Positions 9,514-19,800 are shown, counted from the first letter of the stretch. The stretch: 33,478 nt of DNA from Endotrypanum monterogeii (GCA_000333855.2 CM007322.1:48299-81776); one strand, 5' to 3'. Made by a program: numbers and translations. The notes: generated by a model from the letters alone, not told the origin.

Positions 9514-11097
9514 TCATCGGCCCTTCTTCTGTCCGTCCTCCTTGTCCTTCTTGCTACCCTGGTCGGCGGACCCGAACTTTGAGGCGCTATCAGCACCGGC
9601 TGGGCCCTTGCGCTTCATCTCTTCCTCCTTCGCCTTTGCCCCTTTGTGTTTGGCGATATTCTCCTCCACGAGTGCGTCAAATTTTCCGTTGACTTTATCG
9701 AAGAGTGCCGTGACGAGAGTGTTGTAACTCTCCAGGGCCGTGAGGGCGTCCTGGTAGAGCGTCGCCTGTGGCTGATCCGGCGTGGCAGCAGCCGCGGCGG
9801 CGGCGTCGGCGGGGTTGTCGTAAAAATCTGCAGTGTCGTAGGATCCCTGCCTCGATCCATCAGCCGTCTCCTCGTCGAAGACAATAAGACAGCGGTGCTG
9901 CTGGTCGACGATGCCACGCAGCTTCCGGTCGAGGATCAGCTGCGATAGCTTCTGCTCCACCACCATGGCCTCCAGCTTCAAGAGACCGCTAAGGTAGGCG
10001 ATCTGCACGCGATTGTACGGCGACACCACCTTCAGCACGTGACGCTCCAGAAGCGTGTTATACATATCATTCACCTGCCGACGTACCACCTCATCCGCCA
10101 GCAGGTCCGTGTCATGACCGCCGCCGGCCCCGGACTCCTCCATCTCAACGCGGCATTTGGCCAAAATATTGTTAAAAATATTTGTGTCTTGCCTGTTGTA
10201 GGCGTCGGCGATGCCACGCAGCGCATCCATGTCAGCGCCCTTGTATTCCAGTACACTCTTCGATGAGAGGAGCGTGGCAAGCTCGTCAGGGCTGTCCGTC
10301 GCAATCTTCGACAATACCATGTAGCGAAGCGCGCGGCGCGCCTGGCGTGCCTGGTCGCCGAGCTGGTGGAAGCCCTCGAAGGCCTCGTACAGGTACGAGA
10401 AGGCAGTCTTCTTCTCTTGCTCCTCCGCGTGCAACACACCAGACTGCAGGTCGATCTCCGCCTGCGAGAGCGGCGGGCAATAGATGCTGTTGGCGGTGGT
10501 GCGCGCCGACACGAGCGCTGCCCTCGCCTTCTGGATATCCATGACGGCGTAATAGAGCTTGCTCTCGAGGAGGTGAATATCAAGCAGCAGCGCACGGTCA
10601 TCCAGGCGGCGCACCTCCTTCAGCAGCGCACTCAGCGACACGAGAGCGTCGTTTTTTCGATTCTCAGCAAACAAAATCTCTGCGTAGCGGAGCTGCAGAC
10701 GGTGACGCAGGAAAGTCCGACGCTCCCTTCGGGCCCAATCCACTGTCTCCAGGCAAACAGCCTCCTGCTGCTTCAGCGGCACACCGCACTGCACAATGTG
10801 CTCGAAGAGCTTCCGGACCATCTTCGTCGCCTTTGCTTTGGGCAAGACTTGGAAGAACGTCCGCACATCGGAAAGTAGTTTTATGGAAGCCTCCCCATCC
10901 TTCATGACTGTCAGCAGCTCCGCCAAGCGGTACACTGCTTGCTCCTTGGCACGAATCGAGTCTCCGTCATCTCCCTCGACTTCGGTCGCAACGACAGACT
11001 GCAACAGCTTGCGCGCGGTCGCTCGGTCGCCCTTGCTGTAGTGGTCCTCAGCCACATCAAGCGTGTGGGCGCAGTCTATAGAACCACCTGGAGGCAT
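9514..11097 (-). CDS. RPN6: 26S proteasome regulatory lid subunit RPN6 (PSMD11 family)
   Basis: A 527-residue non-ATPase lid subunit that, in known proteasomes, braces the contact between the lid and the core particle. An alpha-solenoid fills the N-terminal part. The diagnostic RPN6 signature is strong: RRTFLRHRLQLR near 140, DDRALLLDIHLLESKLYYA, then KARAALVSARTTANSIYCPP and AFSYLYEAFEGF. A PCI/winged-helix domain follows, with LKVVSPYNRVQIAYLSGLL and KLSQLILDRKLRGIVDQ. The family C-terminal helix (YQDALTALESYNTLVTALF) is present but separated from the PCI fold by about 35 Ala/Asp-rich residues. It is followed by a Lys-rich tail of some 45 residues, so the protein is about 100 residues longer than human PSMD11. 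I chose the ATG at 11097 because the frame upstream lacks an ATG and crosses a (CA)n repeat. Confidence 0.95.
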   Translation of the reverse strand: MPPGGSIDCAHTLDVAEDHYSKGDRATARKLLQSVVATEVEGDDGDSIRAKEQAVYRLAELLTVMKDGEASIKLLSDVRTFFQVLPKAKATKMVRKLFEHIVQCGVPLKQQEAVCLETVDWARRERRTFLRHRLQLRYAEILFAENRKNDALVSLSALLKEVRRLDDRALLLDIHLLESKLYYAVMDIQKARAALVSARTTANSIYCPPLSQAEIDLQSGVLHAEEQEKKTAFSYLYEAFEGFHQLGDQARQARRALRYMVLSKIATDSPDELATLLSSKSVLEYKGADMDALRGIADAYNRQDTNIFNNILAKCRVEMEESGAGGGHDTDLLADEVVRRQVNDMYNTLLERHVLKVVSPYNRVQIAYLSGLLKLEAMVVEQKLSQLILDRKLRGIVDQQHRCLIVFDEETADGSRQGSYDTADFYDNPADAAAAAAATPDQPQATLYQDALTALESYNTLVTALFDKVNGKFDALVEENIAKHKGAKAKEEEMKRKGPAGADSASKFGSADQGSKKDKEDGQKKGR

Positions 11098-11119
11098 GAT
11101 AAGAGCGACAAGAATAACG

Positions 11120-11148
<29 letters not shown>
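11120..11148. repeat. (TG)n run in the RPN6 leader
   Basis: TG alternation 23-51 bases upstream of the RPN6 ATG. If the predicted acceptor at 11156-11155 is used, this becomes a (CA)n run in the mature 5' UTR. Confidence 0.85.
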
Positions 11149-11150
<2 letters not shown>

Positions 11151-11154
11151 TTTT

Positions 11155-11202
11155 CTCCCCGTTGAATGGAAGGCGGGGAATGAGAGAATGAGAGAGCGAC
11201 AG
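11155..11202 (-). promoter_or_regulatory. Predicted spliced-leader acceptor for RPN6
   Basis: The coding strand has a C/T-rich run (plus-strand purines 11165-11202) followed by CAACGGGGAG, with the AG at plus 11156-11155. This gives a leader of about 57 nt without any ATG before 11097. It was judged by eye. Confidence 0.45.
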
Positions 11203-11971
11203 CGAGTACAAACACCTCAATGGCCAGCCCGGATACTGACTAGGGACAAAGTGTTGTGGTTATCCCTAATAAATAATAATAATAATAATATATATATATA
11301 TATATATATGTATATGTGTGTGTGTGTGTGTGTGCTGCCGCTCTCGGATCCTGCGACAGAAAACACAGGCACAGACACAGACACGCGCGCGTGCGCTGAA
11401 GACACCTAAAAGAAAAAAGGGGGAAAAACGAATGCAACTTCGCTTTCAGTTTGATATGTATGTGTAAGGAAATGTGGCAAAAAAAAAAAAGATGTTGTGG
11501 ATGTCCCAAATCCACGTTGCAGTCGAAATGCAAGCGAGCCATGGGAGGATTCAGGAAAATAAACAGGAGGAGGAGAAAGAGGGGAAATGAAAAGGTGACA
11601 TGCGGCATATTCTGGAGTGAGGGAGCAGAAGATAAAAATTTGGACATCTTCTCTCCTTTTTTTTATTTTTTTTTTAACCTCATATATAGAAGGAAGGCGC
11701 ACAGTCCCGGCCAAACAACGACGTGTGTTCAGCATGCTGCCCCCCCCCCCTCCCCTCTCCCTCCCCAGAGGCGGGAGGGGGAAAAAAAGGCATCCGCTGA
11801 CATTTTTTTCTTTTTTAGATACACGTACAGACAGGGAGAATTTTTTTTTTCTTACCTCAAGGAACGATGAAAGAAAGAAAGAGGTGAAGGAGGGAGAAGG
11901 AAAAAAAAAAACGGAGACACCACAGAGAGAGAGAGAGCGAGAGAGCGAGAGAGCGAGGGCGCTATTGCGGC

Positions 11972-11975
<4 letters not shown>

Positions 11976-12003
<28 letters not shown>
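11976..12003. repeat. (CAG)n trinucleotide run
   Basis: Nine uninterrupted CAG/GCA units. On the transcribed minus strand the unit is CTG, in the 3' flank of the methyltransferase gene about 190 bases past its stop. Confidence 0.85.
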
Positions 12004-12195
12004 CCATATCCATTCCATTCCTCTTAAGCACACTTGTCGCCTACACGCCACCGCCACGGCGTAGCAGATGGATTGATCTCTGCACATGTTGTTGTTGTTG
12101 AATTTCTTTTTTTTGTGTGTGTGTGTGTATTCTTATCGCAGACTGATCCGCTTAACAGGTGTGTGTAGGGATGGAGAAGGGGGGGGTCGCTCCCA

Positions 12196-13569
12196 TCACC
12201 CACGATGTTCTTCTTCTGTGCTGTGGTGATCCATGTCGCCCCCCAACGACTCCACACGCATCTTTTTATTATTCCGTGACACACCCGTCCCCGTGTAACG
12301 CCCAGCAGTCACGAAACCCACCGAGGGCTGCGGTGAAGCGGCAGCAGTCAGGTACGGCGCCTGCAGCGGCGGTTGCACAGGCTCAAGCACAGTGACCTCC
12401 TCATTCCTGTCGTAGCACATGTCCGCGTCCAGTCCAGAGAGATCACCACAAGAAAGAAACGGTGCCAAGACTCTATCGGCGAGAATTGTAGACCTTCGGT
12501 GGCTTATCCGGGCGACGTCGTCTGCTGTCACCGTGGCAGCATCTTCCGCTCGTGCGCACGGGGGGGACGCAGTTGTCTCGTAGCAGTACGAGGGTGCCTC
12601 CGGTGTATAGCCGCTAACGTGAAGTGAACCGCTGTCCCTTGCCTTTTTCTCGACGCTATTCCCGTCCAGAGACCCCTCCCCACCGGCCCGTCCGCCTGCA
12701 CCGCTGTCGATACCCATCCCCCCTGAAGTACCCCCATGAGCAGCAGGGGCCGATGCCGCCGACGCCGCGGTGGCCGCAGCACTGTCGACAAATCGAGGCA
12801 CATACCCGGGCGGCATGCGGAATCCCTGGCAGAGAAGGAAGCTCTCCATCGACGCGTTGCGGGAGGACTTGGGTTTCAACACACGCACCTGCTCGAAGAA
12901 TAACTCAGCTTTGGCGACGAGGAATGCTGTGTTGGGTCCGCGAAACATCTTTGTTACAAAGACGCCACCGGCCCGCAGCACAAAGGTGGTGATGTGCAGC
13001 GCCGCCAGTAGCAGGTGATGCTGGAGGTACTCATCCAGCTCATGCATGCCGGTTACATCAGGGGCGCCGTCGCAGACAACGATGTCCGCCTTCCGCAACG
13101 GCGTGCCCGGCGCGGGAGCATGAGCCGAGGGAAGCACAGCACTACCAGAACACGGCCGCTGCTCGTCCTCGGCGTCGGCCACTCCAGGCGCGTCCGGGGC
13201 GTTCAGAAGGCGGATAATTTCCTGCGCCGTAGCCTCGCTCGTGATATCCCCTTGCAGGATGGTAACGCCATCGATGGGGGCCATCTCCTGAAGGTCCACC
13301 GCCACCACGCGCGGCTTGTGAACCGGCAGGGCGCCGGCTGCCGCTCCACTCGGGTGACAAGTGATCCCTTTGAAATGCTCGGCTAACACCTGCGACCAGC
13401 TGCCAGGTGCCGCACACAGATCCACCGCCCCGGTGCGGATCTCGGCGGGGTCGAGGATGCTGAACTCCTCATGGATCTGAAGCAGCTTGTACGCACTGCG
13501 TGCGCGGTAGCCCTCCTCCTTGGCCTTGCGGTAATAAATGTCGCGTTTGTCTTTGGATGCGCGGCCCAT
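12196..13569 (-). CDS. TRM7: FTSJ1/TRM7-type tRNA (ribose-2'-O)-methyltransferase
   Basis: A 457-residue SAM-dependent enzyme. By family it should methylate riboses in the tRNA anticodon loop (positions 32 and 34). The start MGRASKDKRDIYYRKAKEEG is nearly that of FTSJ1. The SAM-binding motif VDLCAAPGSWSQ is at 49-60 and VVAVDLQEMAP at 88-98. The catalytic K-D-K-E tetrad is complete: K28, D167 (in CDGAPD), K207 and E242 (in NASMESF). Two insertions interrupt the fold, about 70-86 and an Ala/Pro/Asp-rich one at 123-158. After the catalytic core (about 260), a 190-residue low-complexity Ala/Ser/Gly tail extends to the C terminus, so it is much longer than human FTSJ1. The partner subunit is not in the window. 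The first ATG after the predicted acceptor is 13569. Confidence 0.93.
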   Translation of the reverse strand: MGRASKDKRDIYYRKAKEEGYRARSAYKLLQIHEEFSILDPAEIRTGAVDLCAAPGSWSQVLAEHFKGITCHPSGAAAGALPVHKPRVVAVDLQEMAPIDGVTILQGDITSEATAQEIIRLLNAPDAPGVADAEDEQRPCSGSAVLPSAHAPAPGTPLRKADIVVCDGAPDVTGMHELDEYLQHHLLLAALHITTFVLRAGGVFVTKMFRGPNTAFLVAKAELFFEQVRVLKPKSSRNASMESFLLCQGFRMPPGYVPRFVDSAAATAASAASAPAAHGGTSGGMGIDSGAGGRAGGEGSLDGNSVEKKARDSGSLHVSGYTPEAPSYCYETTASPPCARAEDAATVTADDVARISHRRSTILADRVLAPFLSCGDLSGLDADMCYDRNEEVTVLEPVQPPLQAPYLTAAASPQPSVGFVTAGRYTGTGVSRNNKKMRVESLGGDMDHHSTEEEHRG

Positions 13570-13629
13570 TGACTTTGCTTTTTTTTTTTTCGTTGTTGTT
13601 GTTGTTGATCACTATTATTATGATTATGA

Positions 13630-13672
13630 TTATTATATATATATGATATATATATATATATATAATATATAT
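13630..13672. repeat. TA-rich repeat in the methyltransferase leader
   Basis: Nearly pure TA alternation beginning about 60 bases upstream of the methyltransferase ATG. It lies between that ATG and the predicted splice acceptor at 13733-13732. Confidence 0.85.
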
Positions 13673-13731
13673 TTTTTTTTATGTTCTCAAACCTTCTCCC
13701 TTGTCGAAGAAATCCAGCACTAACAAATGTA

Positions 13732-13762
13732 CTGGGGAGAAGGGACGATGGCAGGGGGGGCG
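13732..13762 (-). promoter_or_regulatory. Predicted spliced-leader acceptor for the methyltransferase
   Basis: The coding strand reads a C/T-rich tract (plus-strand 13736-13762) ending in TTCTCCCCAG, with the AG at plus 13733-13732. The leader of about 162 nt contains the TA block and no ATG before 13569. Confidence 0.5.
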
Positions 13763-13965
13763 AAACAACAGACGCCGCTTGTGTGTGTGTGTGCAGGGGG
13801 AAGGGAGGGGGGGTCCAAAATAAAAATATTTCAAAAAAGATGTCATTAAAAATAAAAATAAGAATAAGAATTATAAACAGAGATCGAAATCGCGGATGGA
13901 TAGATGAAGGAAGAGGGGAGGAGGGGGGGGCGATATCCTTTGGCTTCAAACACACGCAACCACAT

Positions 13966-13990
13966 CCACGCAGACACAGAGTCTGCGTGG
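13966..13990. repeat. 10-bp perfect hairpin with a 5-base loop
   Basis: CCACGCAGAC (13966-13975) and GTCTGCGTGG (13981-13990) are exact reverse complements around ACAGA. It lies about 230 bases upstream of the methyltransferase splice acceptor in transcription order, so it is probably in the distal UBC9 3' UTR or the region of polyadenylation. Confidence 0.75.
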
Positions 13991-14751
13991 GGAAAAGAGA
14001 CGATGCACGACAAGGTGCATCCACCACCGCTCCAGGAAAAGGAGGGGGGGGAAGGAGGCGAAAGCAGACAAAGTCCTCAAAGCGGATCGAGTGCCGCGCC
14101 CCCCCCCCTCCCCACCCCACCCCACCGACCGTCCACCTTAGGTCTTGTCCTCGATAGGATGACTGGCTCCACCAGCCACACACAGTGCCTTCCAGAAACA
14201 CCCCCGAGTGGCTTTGTGGACTCCTGCCTACACGTCCACTGCCACTGTCCTCCTCCCTCAGCTAAAAATAAAAAAATAAATAAATTTGAGCCTAGCCAGG
14301 GATGGCCATGATTGATCATCTACGGTGGCTTCCGCTTTATGACGTAGTCAGCTGTCTTGTGGAGGCAGCGGGAGAACTCATGGACTGGTGAATATAAAAA
14401 ATATTCATAACGGAGAGGCGCCCACGGGGAAAGAAAAACGATCTGTCGAAGGAAAGGGCAGACATATATATATATATATATCTGCTTCCCCATGGCCTCT
14501 TCCCCCTCCACCGCAGAAAATCTCTAGATCGGCGTACCCTTGGGCATCCGAATGTTCGTTCTTTATTTTGTGTGTGTGTGGTGGGGGTGAGAGTATGTGA
14601 GAGAGGGAGAGAGAGAGAAGACAAATATATATACATATACATATTTTTTGATGACCACGAGCACGACATTGAGACGACTAGAACGAATGAAAAACTGTGA
14701 ATACGCATGCGAAAGATAAAAGAAGTGTTGTCGTCACGAGTTGCCTTTGAT

Positions 14752-14754
<3 letters not shown>

Positions 14755-14786
<32 letters not shown>
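14755..14786. repeat. (CA)n run
   Basis: About sixteen CA units in the UBC9 3' flank, 138-169 bases past the stop codon. Confidence 0.9.
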
Positions 14787-14788
<2 letters not shown>

Positions 14789-14923
14789 GAGAGAGGGAAT
14801 ACCGCATCATCTACCTCTCGCTCTCTCCCTCTGTGACGCCCCCCCCTCCCTCCTCCTCCTCCTCCTCCTCTCACGCACGCACTCACATATTCATCATTAT
14901 TATTATAAAACATGCGACGCCCG

Positions 14924-15553
14924 CTATCCCTTCCAATGATGTTTCTGAACCTCCTCGCGCACACGGGCCTCGTACTCTTTGACGTCGCGCATGTACACCT
15001 TATACGGCTCCTCCTGCGCTGGGTCTTTTATGTTGGGGTGATCCAGCAACTCCTGTATGGCCAACAGAATCTGTTTGATTGTAATGTTTGGCCTCCAATC
15101 CTTCTCCTCGTTGAGAATAGAGAGGCAGACGGTGCCGCTGGGGTACACGTTGGGGTGAAAAACAACAGGGGTGAAGACACACTTCGGGGGCTTCGTCGGG
15201 TAGTCCTCCGTGAAGTTGATGCGCAAACGGAACTCGCCGCCCTCCCACGGCGTGCCGGGCTTACCGGGTATACCCGCCTCCCAATGAAGCAGGTCTAGCC
15301 CAGCCGGGGCGGACGCGGCGGCGGTACCCGACGTCGCTGGCAGCAAAGAGGATGAGGCAGCTGCGTTGCTCGTCACGGTGCCAGTGGTGGGCAGCGTTAG
15401 TTGGGCCCCCTCGCGGGTGTGCTTTACCCCAGCGAGATGGGAAGAGACTGCAGATATCTCGAGTGGCTTCGCCCAAAATCCAAACGGTCGATCCTTACGC
15501 CACGCCTTCCTCTCCTCACGCAGGCGTGACTGGGCCAACGACAACCCTGACAT
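14924..15553 (-). CDS. UBC9: SUMO-conjugating enzyme E2, UBC9 family, with a large N-proximal insertion
   Basis: A 209-residue E2 that takes SUMO from the E1 as a thioester and passes it to lysines of substrates, mostly nuclear. The N terminus ([17 protein letters not shown], 14-30) is the UBC9 signature that binds SUMO and the E1. The core then has [18 protein letters not shown] (91-108), KPPKCVF, the E2 HPN triad at 133-135 and catalytic C143 in [10 protein letters not shown], plus [20 protein letters not shown] and DPAQ. Between residue 30 and LDLLHWE at 86 sits about 50 residues of Ser/Thr/Ala-rich insertion where human UBC9 has a short loop. This explains the length against the usual 158. 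The ATG at 15553 follows a (TA)n run directly, and no ATG precedes it after the predicted acceptor. Its residue pattern indicates SUMO rather than ubiquitin specificity. Confidence 0.95.
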   Translation of the reverse strand: MSGLSLAQSRLREERKAWRKDRPFGFWAKPLEISAVSSHLAGVKHTREGAQLTLPTTGTVTSNAAASSSLLPATSGTAAASAPAGLDLLHWEAGIPGKPGTPWEGGEFRLRINFTEDYPTKPPKCVFTPVVFHPNVYPSGTVCLSILNEEKDWRPNITIKQILLAIQELLDHPNIKDPAQEEPYKVYMRDVKEYEARVREEVQKHHWKG

Positions 15554-15555
15554 GG

Positions 15556-15556
15556 A

Positions 15557-15600
<44 letters not shown>
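15556..15600. repeat. (TA)n/(GA)n run abutting the UBC9 start codon
   Basis: TA units run from 15556 to about 15581, followed by GA units to 15600. The TA tract begins 3 bases upstream of the ATG, so it would place a (UA)n stretch directly before the start codon in mRNA. Confidence 0.9.
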
Positions 15601-15601
<1 letters not shown>

Positions 15602-15634
15602 TGGAAGATGTTGGCTGTGTGTCTGTGTGTCTGT

Positions 15635-15636
15635 CT

Positions 15637-15674
<38 letters not shown>

Positions 15675-15695
15675 AAGAGAAAGAGGGGGGGGGGG
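15635..15695 (-). promoter_or_regulatory. Predicted spliced-leader acceptor for UBC9
   Basis: The coding strand has a long C/T tract (plus-strand G/A 15660-15695), then CA repeats, and the first AG at plus 15636-15635. No AG occurs between the start codon and the (GA)n block, so the mature leader must include the TA tract if splicing is upstream of it. The exact AG is uncertain. Confidence 0.4.
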
Positions 15696-15863
15696 GCAGA
15701 AAGTGTAGACAGGGGCTGTGCACCAACAAAACAAAGAAGAATATTGACCCACCTCTCTCTTCCTTTGTGACCTCTATTTTGTGTTTAGTAATTTATTTTT
15801 TTTTTTTATTATTTTCCTTTCTTGACAACAAACACCACAGAATGCAGATGGTCGCCGACACCA

Positions 15864-15962
15864 ATGAATGAATGAATGAATGAATGAAAAGCGACGCGAT
15901 GATGATGATGATGATGCGCTGTGACTGCTGCTGGTGCTGCTGCTGGTGCTGCTGCTGGTGCG
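15864..15962. repeat. Adjacent tetra-, tri- and GCT/GGT repeats
   Basis: Three unrelated short tandem repeats follow one another within 100 bases: (GAAT)6, (GAT)6 and about three copies of a GCTGCTGCTGGT unit. Confidence 0.8.
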
Positions 15963-16877
15963 AAAGAAAGCGAAACAGAAACGAGCTCCTCTTCTGGTGG
16001 GAAAGGAACCTCGCAGAGAAAATGTGAGGATCGTTTTGAGAGCGTGGGTGAGGAAGGAAGCTCGTAGAAGGTGAGGATACCTCGAGAATCTCCGTTCTCC
16101 CTCTCTCCCTATCGATGGGACAGAGCCTTTCAGTGTGTGTGTGTGTGTGTGCTGTGATCAGTAGAGGGGAAAAGCGCAACGACGATGTTGGAGCAGGAGA
16201 AAAAACGAGAACGGAGACGAAAAGCAGGGCGAAGGCGCGAGGACCTATGAAGAGCAAAGAGGGGAGCGAGATATTGAGATGCACGCCGACAGCGGTATGC
16301 ATCTCTTTCCCTTCTTGCGTTTCCCCCATCCCGGTACCCGAAAGCGGCAACACAAGAGATGAAGAGAGATTCAGAGACACGCACGCACGTGCCCATCCAC
16401 GGACCGCCCCCGGCCCCCAACCATTCCCGGTGGTGCCGCCGCCCCCTCCCCTGCCATGCACGCACGTGTGCACATCCTCTCCCCCACCCCTCTTCGTCGC
16501 TAGCCCCCTCAGCTGTGGTTTTCTGTGTACCCTTCAACCTCTCCACACCCACCACAGCCCGCCGCACAAACGGCGACCTCAAGGCGGAGTTGCAGAGTTG
16601 TCGTTCCCATCGCCACTCCCCCGATGATTAACGCTGCGGCCGCTCCCCCAACTGCGGGCATCCATTCCTTCGAGGGACTGGGAAGTCATGAAAATGTGCA
16701 CACAGACACACATACGCAGACGACGACGACGACGACGAAAGAGTGGTAAAGGCACCAGGGGAGGGCGGCGGATATAACCGCAAAGCTGACATATATGTAT
16801 ATATAATAATATATACAAACGCCCTCGCATGTCAAAAATAAGAAAAGCTGCCTTCACGTCGGTGGAACATGGAGCAG

Positions 16878-19800
16878 CTACGCCCCTAAAACGCGCACGC
16901 ACCCCAGAGGCGGTACCACCTGCACGTACGGGTACGCGTGTGAGCGCCGCGACACGGTGTCAACGTTTCGGTTCATGCGCAGCGATCCAGTCACAAACAC
17001 AGTGGATCCCAAACGGACTTGCTGCTTCAGCATCGCGACTGGGACCAGGTCCCCGATACAGCGCACAACAATGAGGTCCTCCTCCGAGTCAGCGACTCCC
17101 CGCCCCTCCCCCTCCTCCTCTCCCTCCTCCGTGTCAGCCTTCACATTGCGCCGGGTCGCGCCGGCACAGGTAACGCCAACCGACTCCGTGGATGTGTTGC
17201 GCACTGCGAGAACATACTGGAGGATGCGAGTAGCGCCGATAAAACCCTCTTGCACATCCCGCACCGCCCCGATCAGCACAGTGTTCACAGCCGATCGCAC
17301 ATGCACCTGAGGGACATCGGTGGCGGACGCCGACGCTGAGGACTCGCCACTGGACGACTCCGCTGTGCCACTGGTTGGGTTGCACGCCGCTGCACCCTCG
17401 ACACACCCCAGAGCAGTGTCGCTACAAACCTCATTCGCGCAGCTGGGGGCACCATCCTTGGCAGGTGTCACTGCATTTGAAGATGCACGACACTGCTGGG
17501 GAAACGTGATGCGGTACGCCTGCTGCACTGCCAACAGCTCAGCTCGCACCAACAACGGACGATGTCTGGCTATGTTATAGAGACGCCGCCAATCCTCGTC
17601 TGACAGCACCTCAGCCTTACTCACATCACGGCCACCACCACCACCACCACCACTGCTGCTGTTGCTGTCACATCCATCATCACACAGTACAGCTGCCTTG
17701 CCACACCACGAGGAGTGGCCGGGGTGCTCCGACTCCAGGTGGTCCTCGAGGGAATCCAGCAGCCGGAAGCGCGGCACACGCTCATTATACCAGCTACACG
17801 CCACAACATCCTCCACCAGCGTCTGGGTCCCGGCAGAGCCCAACCGCGTCGCACCCCCTTCGGAGTTCGGCGTAGAGACGTCTGCAGCTGCCGATACCAC
17901 CGTCCCCACAGAAGCTACAGCCGCCTGGTTCCCGCCAGACCCCGGGTGTGAGCGTGTACCCATACTGCTGGAGAAGATACCGGCTGTCGGCATCGCGGAG
18001 GCGGCTGCGCTGCTGCGACTGTCGCGGCCAGTCGCTAGGGACGACGGAAGAAATGATGCCATCACCCTGGTCAAGTCCGGCAAGGCGCGCCGCTGACACA
18101 GAGGGCAGGCATAGGGTCGCGCTGTCCATCGAGACAACCACCCATCTCCCTCGGATACTTCGACAGGGGCAGCCTCGCTGGCAGCGCCGCCGCCTGGAGC
18201 ACTCGACTCTGCCGAAGCAGCGGACCGCTTAGCCGCTGCCGCTGCTTGGCCTTCGAGATCAACAAATGGATTGATGGGCTCCTTCTCGGACTCCACCAGA
18301 GTCGCATTGGGGCTGTCCCCAAAAGGATTTGGGTAATGACGACTGAGCTCTGCTATCGACAACTCCTGTGCTGTTGGCGCCGTGCCCAGTGCCCCGCCAC
18401 CGATGCCACCGGCGCCATCACGGCCAGCACCGAGCGTCCCGTCGGCGTTGCGCCGCTGCGTCAACAAGAGCCGAGAGATGCTCGCGGATGATGGCTGAGA
18501 CGAGGCCGCCAAAGACCAGCGCTTGATGCCAGGCGCAGCACCTTCGGGTGTGGCTCGCGCAGCGGGCCGCCCGGCCGCCGCGTCCATCTCATCGCGGTTG
18601 TCGGCCTTGCCCTCCACGAAGAGGACACTGGGAATGAAGAAACGACCTTGACAGGTGTCGTAGCCTCGTTTGGTGTGTTTCCGAATGTCAGCCCGTGTGG
18701 TGGGAAGGTCCGACGGCTTCTCGATGTCATCTCGAGCGAGTGCCACGTCGTCCCAGACCTCATCGAGAAGAAGGTCGATGAGCGAGTCCTCGGGGAGCTC
18801 CACACGAGGGGTGGCGTGGTATGAAGCACTAAGAACGAAGGTGGAAGACTTGCCTGCACTCGGGGTGCCCGCTACGTCCTTCGAGGTCGCCGCCTCACTG
18901 ACCACATCTTTACCCGTAGCACCTGCCGCTGCATCTACCGGCAACGAGTGTCCCTCATGAGTTGGGGTAGGGCGCGTCGCGGCGATGGCCGAGGTGGCCA
19001 CGGAGACCACCCTGTCTTCGTACCCGATAATCTCACCGGGACCTGGGCCGTCTAGCACCATGGGCTGCGTCACGCTGCAGCTGCCCTCTTTCTGTCCGTG
19101 ACGCAGCTGTACGTGCTGCTCTGCGATATGGCGCCGCCGGAAGGCGCGACCGCATTCGCTGCAATGGCAAGTCATGGACTCGTCCACCGGCTTCCGAATG
19201 GCGATGTGGTGCACCTCATTTTTTGTGGTACAGGCAGTGGCGAGGCCCTGTGTCGTGGGAACACTTGTCCCCACCGCTGTGCGGGAGAGCAAGGGCGAGC
19301 TAGACGTGGCGGGGGAAACGCCGGCCATGGAGGGCACCTTTGGCCCCATCTCCGGAAACCACAGAGCACGTGTGCCTGTCGTGGAGAAGGGTGGTGGCCC
19401 GTGCGTTGGGGAGTACGCAAGACAAGAGGAATCCCTTATAAGCTCCGCACCGTTATCACTGCCAGCCGTAGCGCCGTGATTTCGGCTGCGAACAGCTGTC
19501 ATAGCCGCAGTCATCGCATCCAGTCGCACCCTCTGTGCATCTGGGTAAATAGGGTCGGGCACAGCGGGCGGGCCAACGTTCGGGATGCGCGGCGCGAGCT
19601 GCGGCGGGACGTTAAGCCACACACCATGCTTATGGTGTGCCTCCTCGAGCAACACAAGGTGCAGGTCAAAGTTGGATAAGATAAACGTGTCGTAATAACA
19701 CACACTCGCGTTCGTGTCGTGCGACAACGGTAGCTGCAGCCGCCTCTCTGCGGCAGTGTCATTGCTGCATGAGACACCCGGCCCACAACCACCGCTACCG

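Larger units (their letters stand above)
11098..12195. other. Spacer between the FTSJ methyltransferase and RPN6
   Basis: No supported gene. Besides the RPN6 leader it contains (AAT)n/(TA)n/(TG)n at about 11266-11334, several A/T homopolymers (11479-11490, 11660-11680, 11840-11850), a (GA)n-rich stretch at 11921-11955, and a (CAG)n run at about 11976-12003. The (CAG)n run is in non-coding sequence on the transcribed strand, where it reads CTG. A (TTG)n and (TG)n patch lies near 12088-12130. Confidence 0.65.
13570..14923. other. Spacer between UBC9 and the FTSJ methyltransferase
   Basis: No supported gene. It contains (GTT)n at 13591-13608, a long TA-rich block (13617-13672), a T9 run, a 10-bp perfect hairpin at 13966-13990, C/G homopolymers (14097-14125), a TA run at 14464-14481, (CA)n at 14755-14786, (TCC)n at about 14848-14870, and AT-rich (TTA)n sequence just after the UBC9 stop. 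Confidence 0.65.
15554..16877. other. Spacer between KREPA1 and UBC9
   Basis: No supported gene. Besides the UBC9 leader it contains a TG run (15637-15661), a T-rich patch at 15796-15815, (GAAT)n at 15864-15888, (GAT)n at 15899-15915, a 12-base GCTGCTGCTGGT-type repeat at 15926-15962, (GAC)n at 16719-16737, and TA sequence at 16790-16815 near the KREPA1 stop. The longest frame here gives His-Gln and Ile repeats only. Confidence 0.65.

Noticed and set aside
11976..12003. (CAG)n as a polyglutamine-coding tract
   Set aside because: No gene covers it; the plus-strand frame around it is made of GA and CAG repeats and the transcribed strand is minus.
15864..15962. Possible CRISPR-like or minisatellite array
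   Set aside because: Units are 3-12 bases, contiguous and without spacers; this is ordinary tandem repeat sequence in a eukaryotic spacer.
15793..16473. Minus-strand 226-codon frame with His-Gln and Ile repeats
   Set aside because: Its most distinctive residues come from the GCT/GGT, GAT and GAAT tandem repeats, and the rest shows no conserved pattern.
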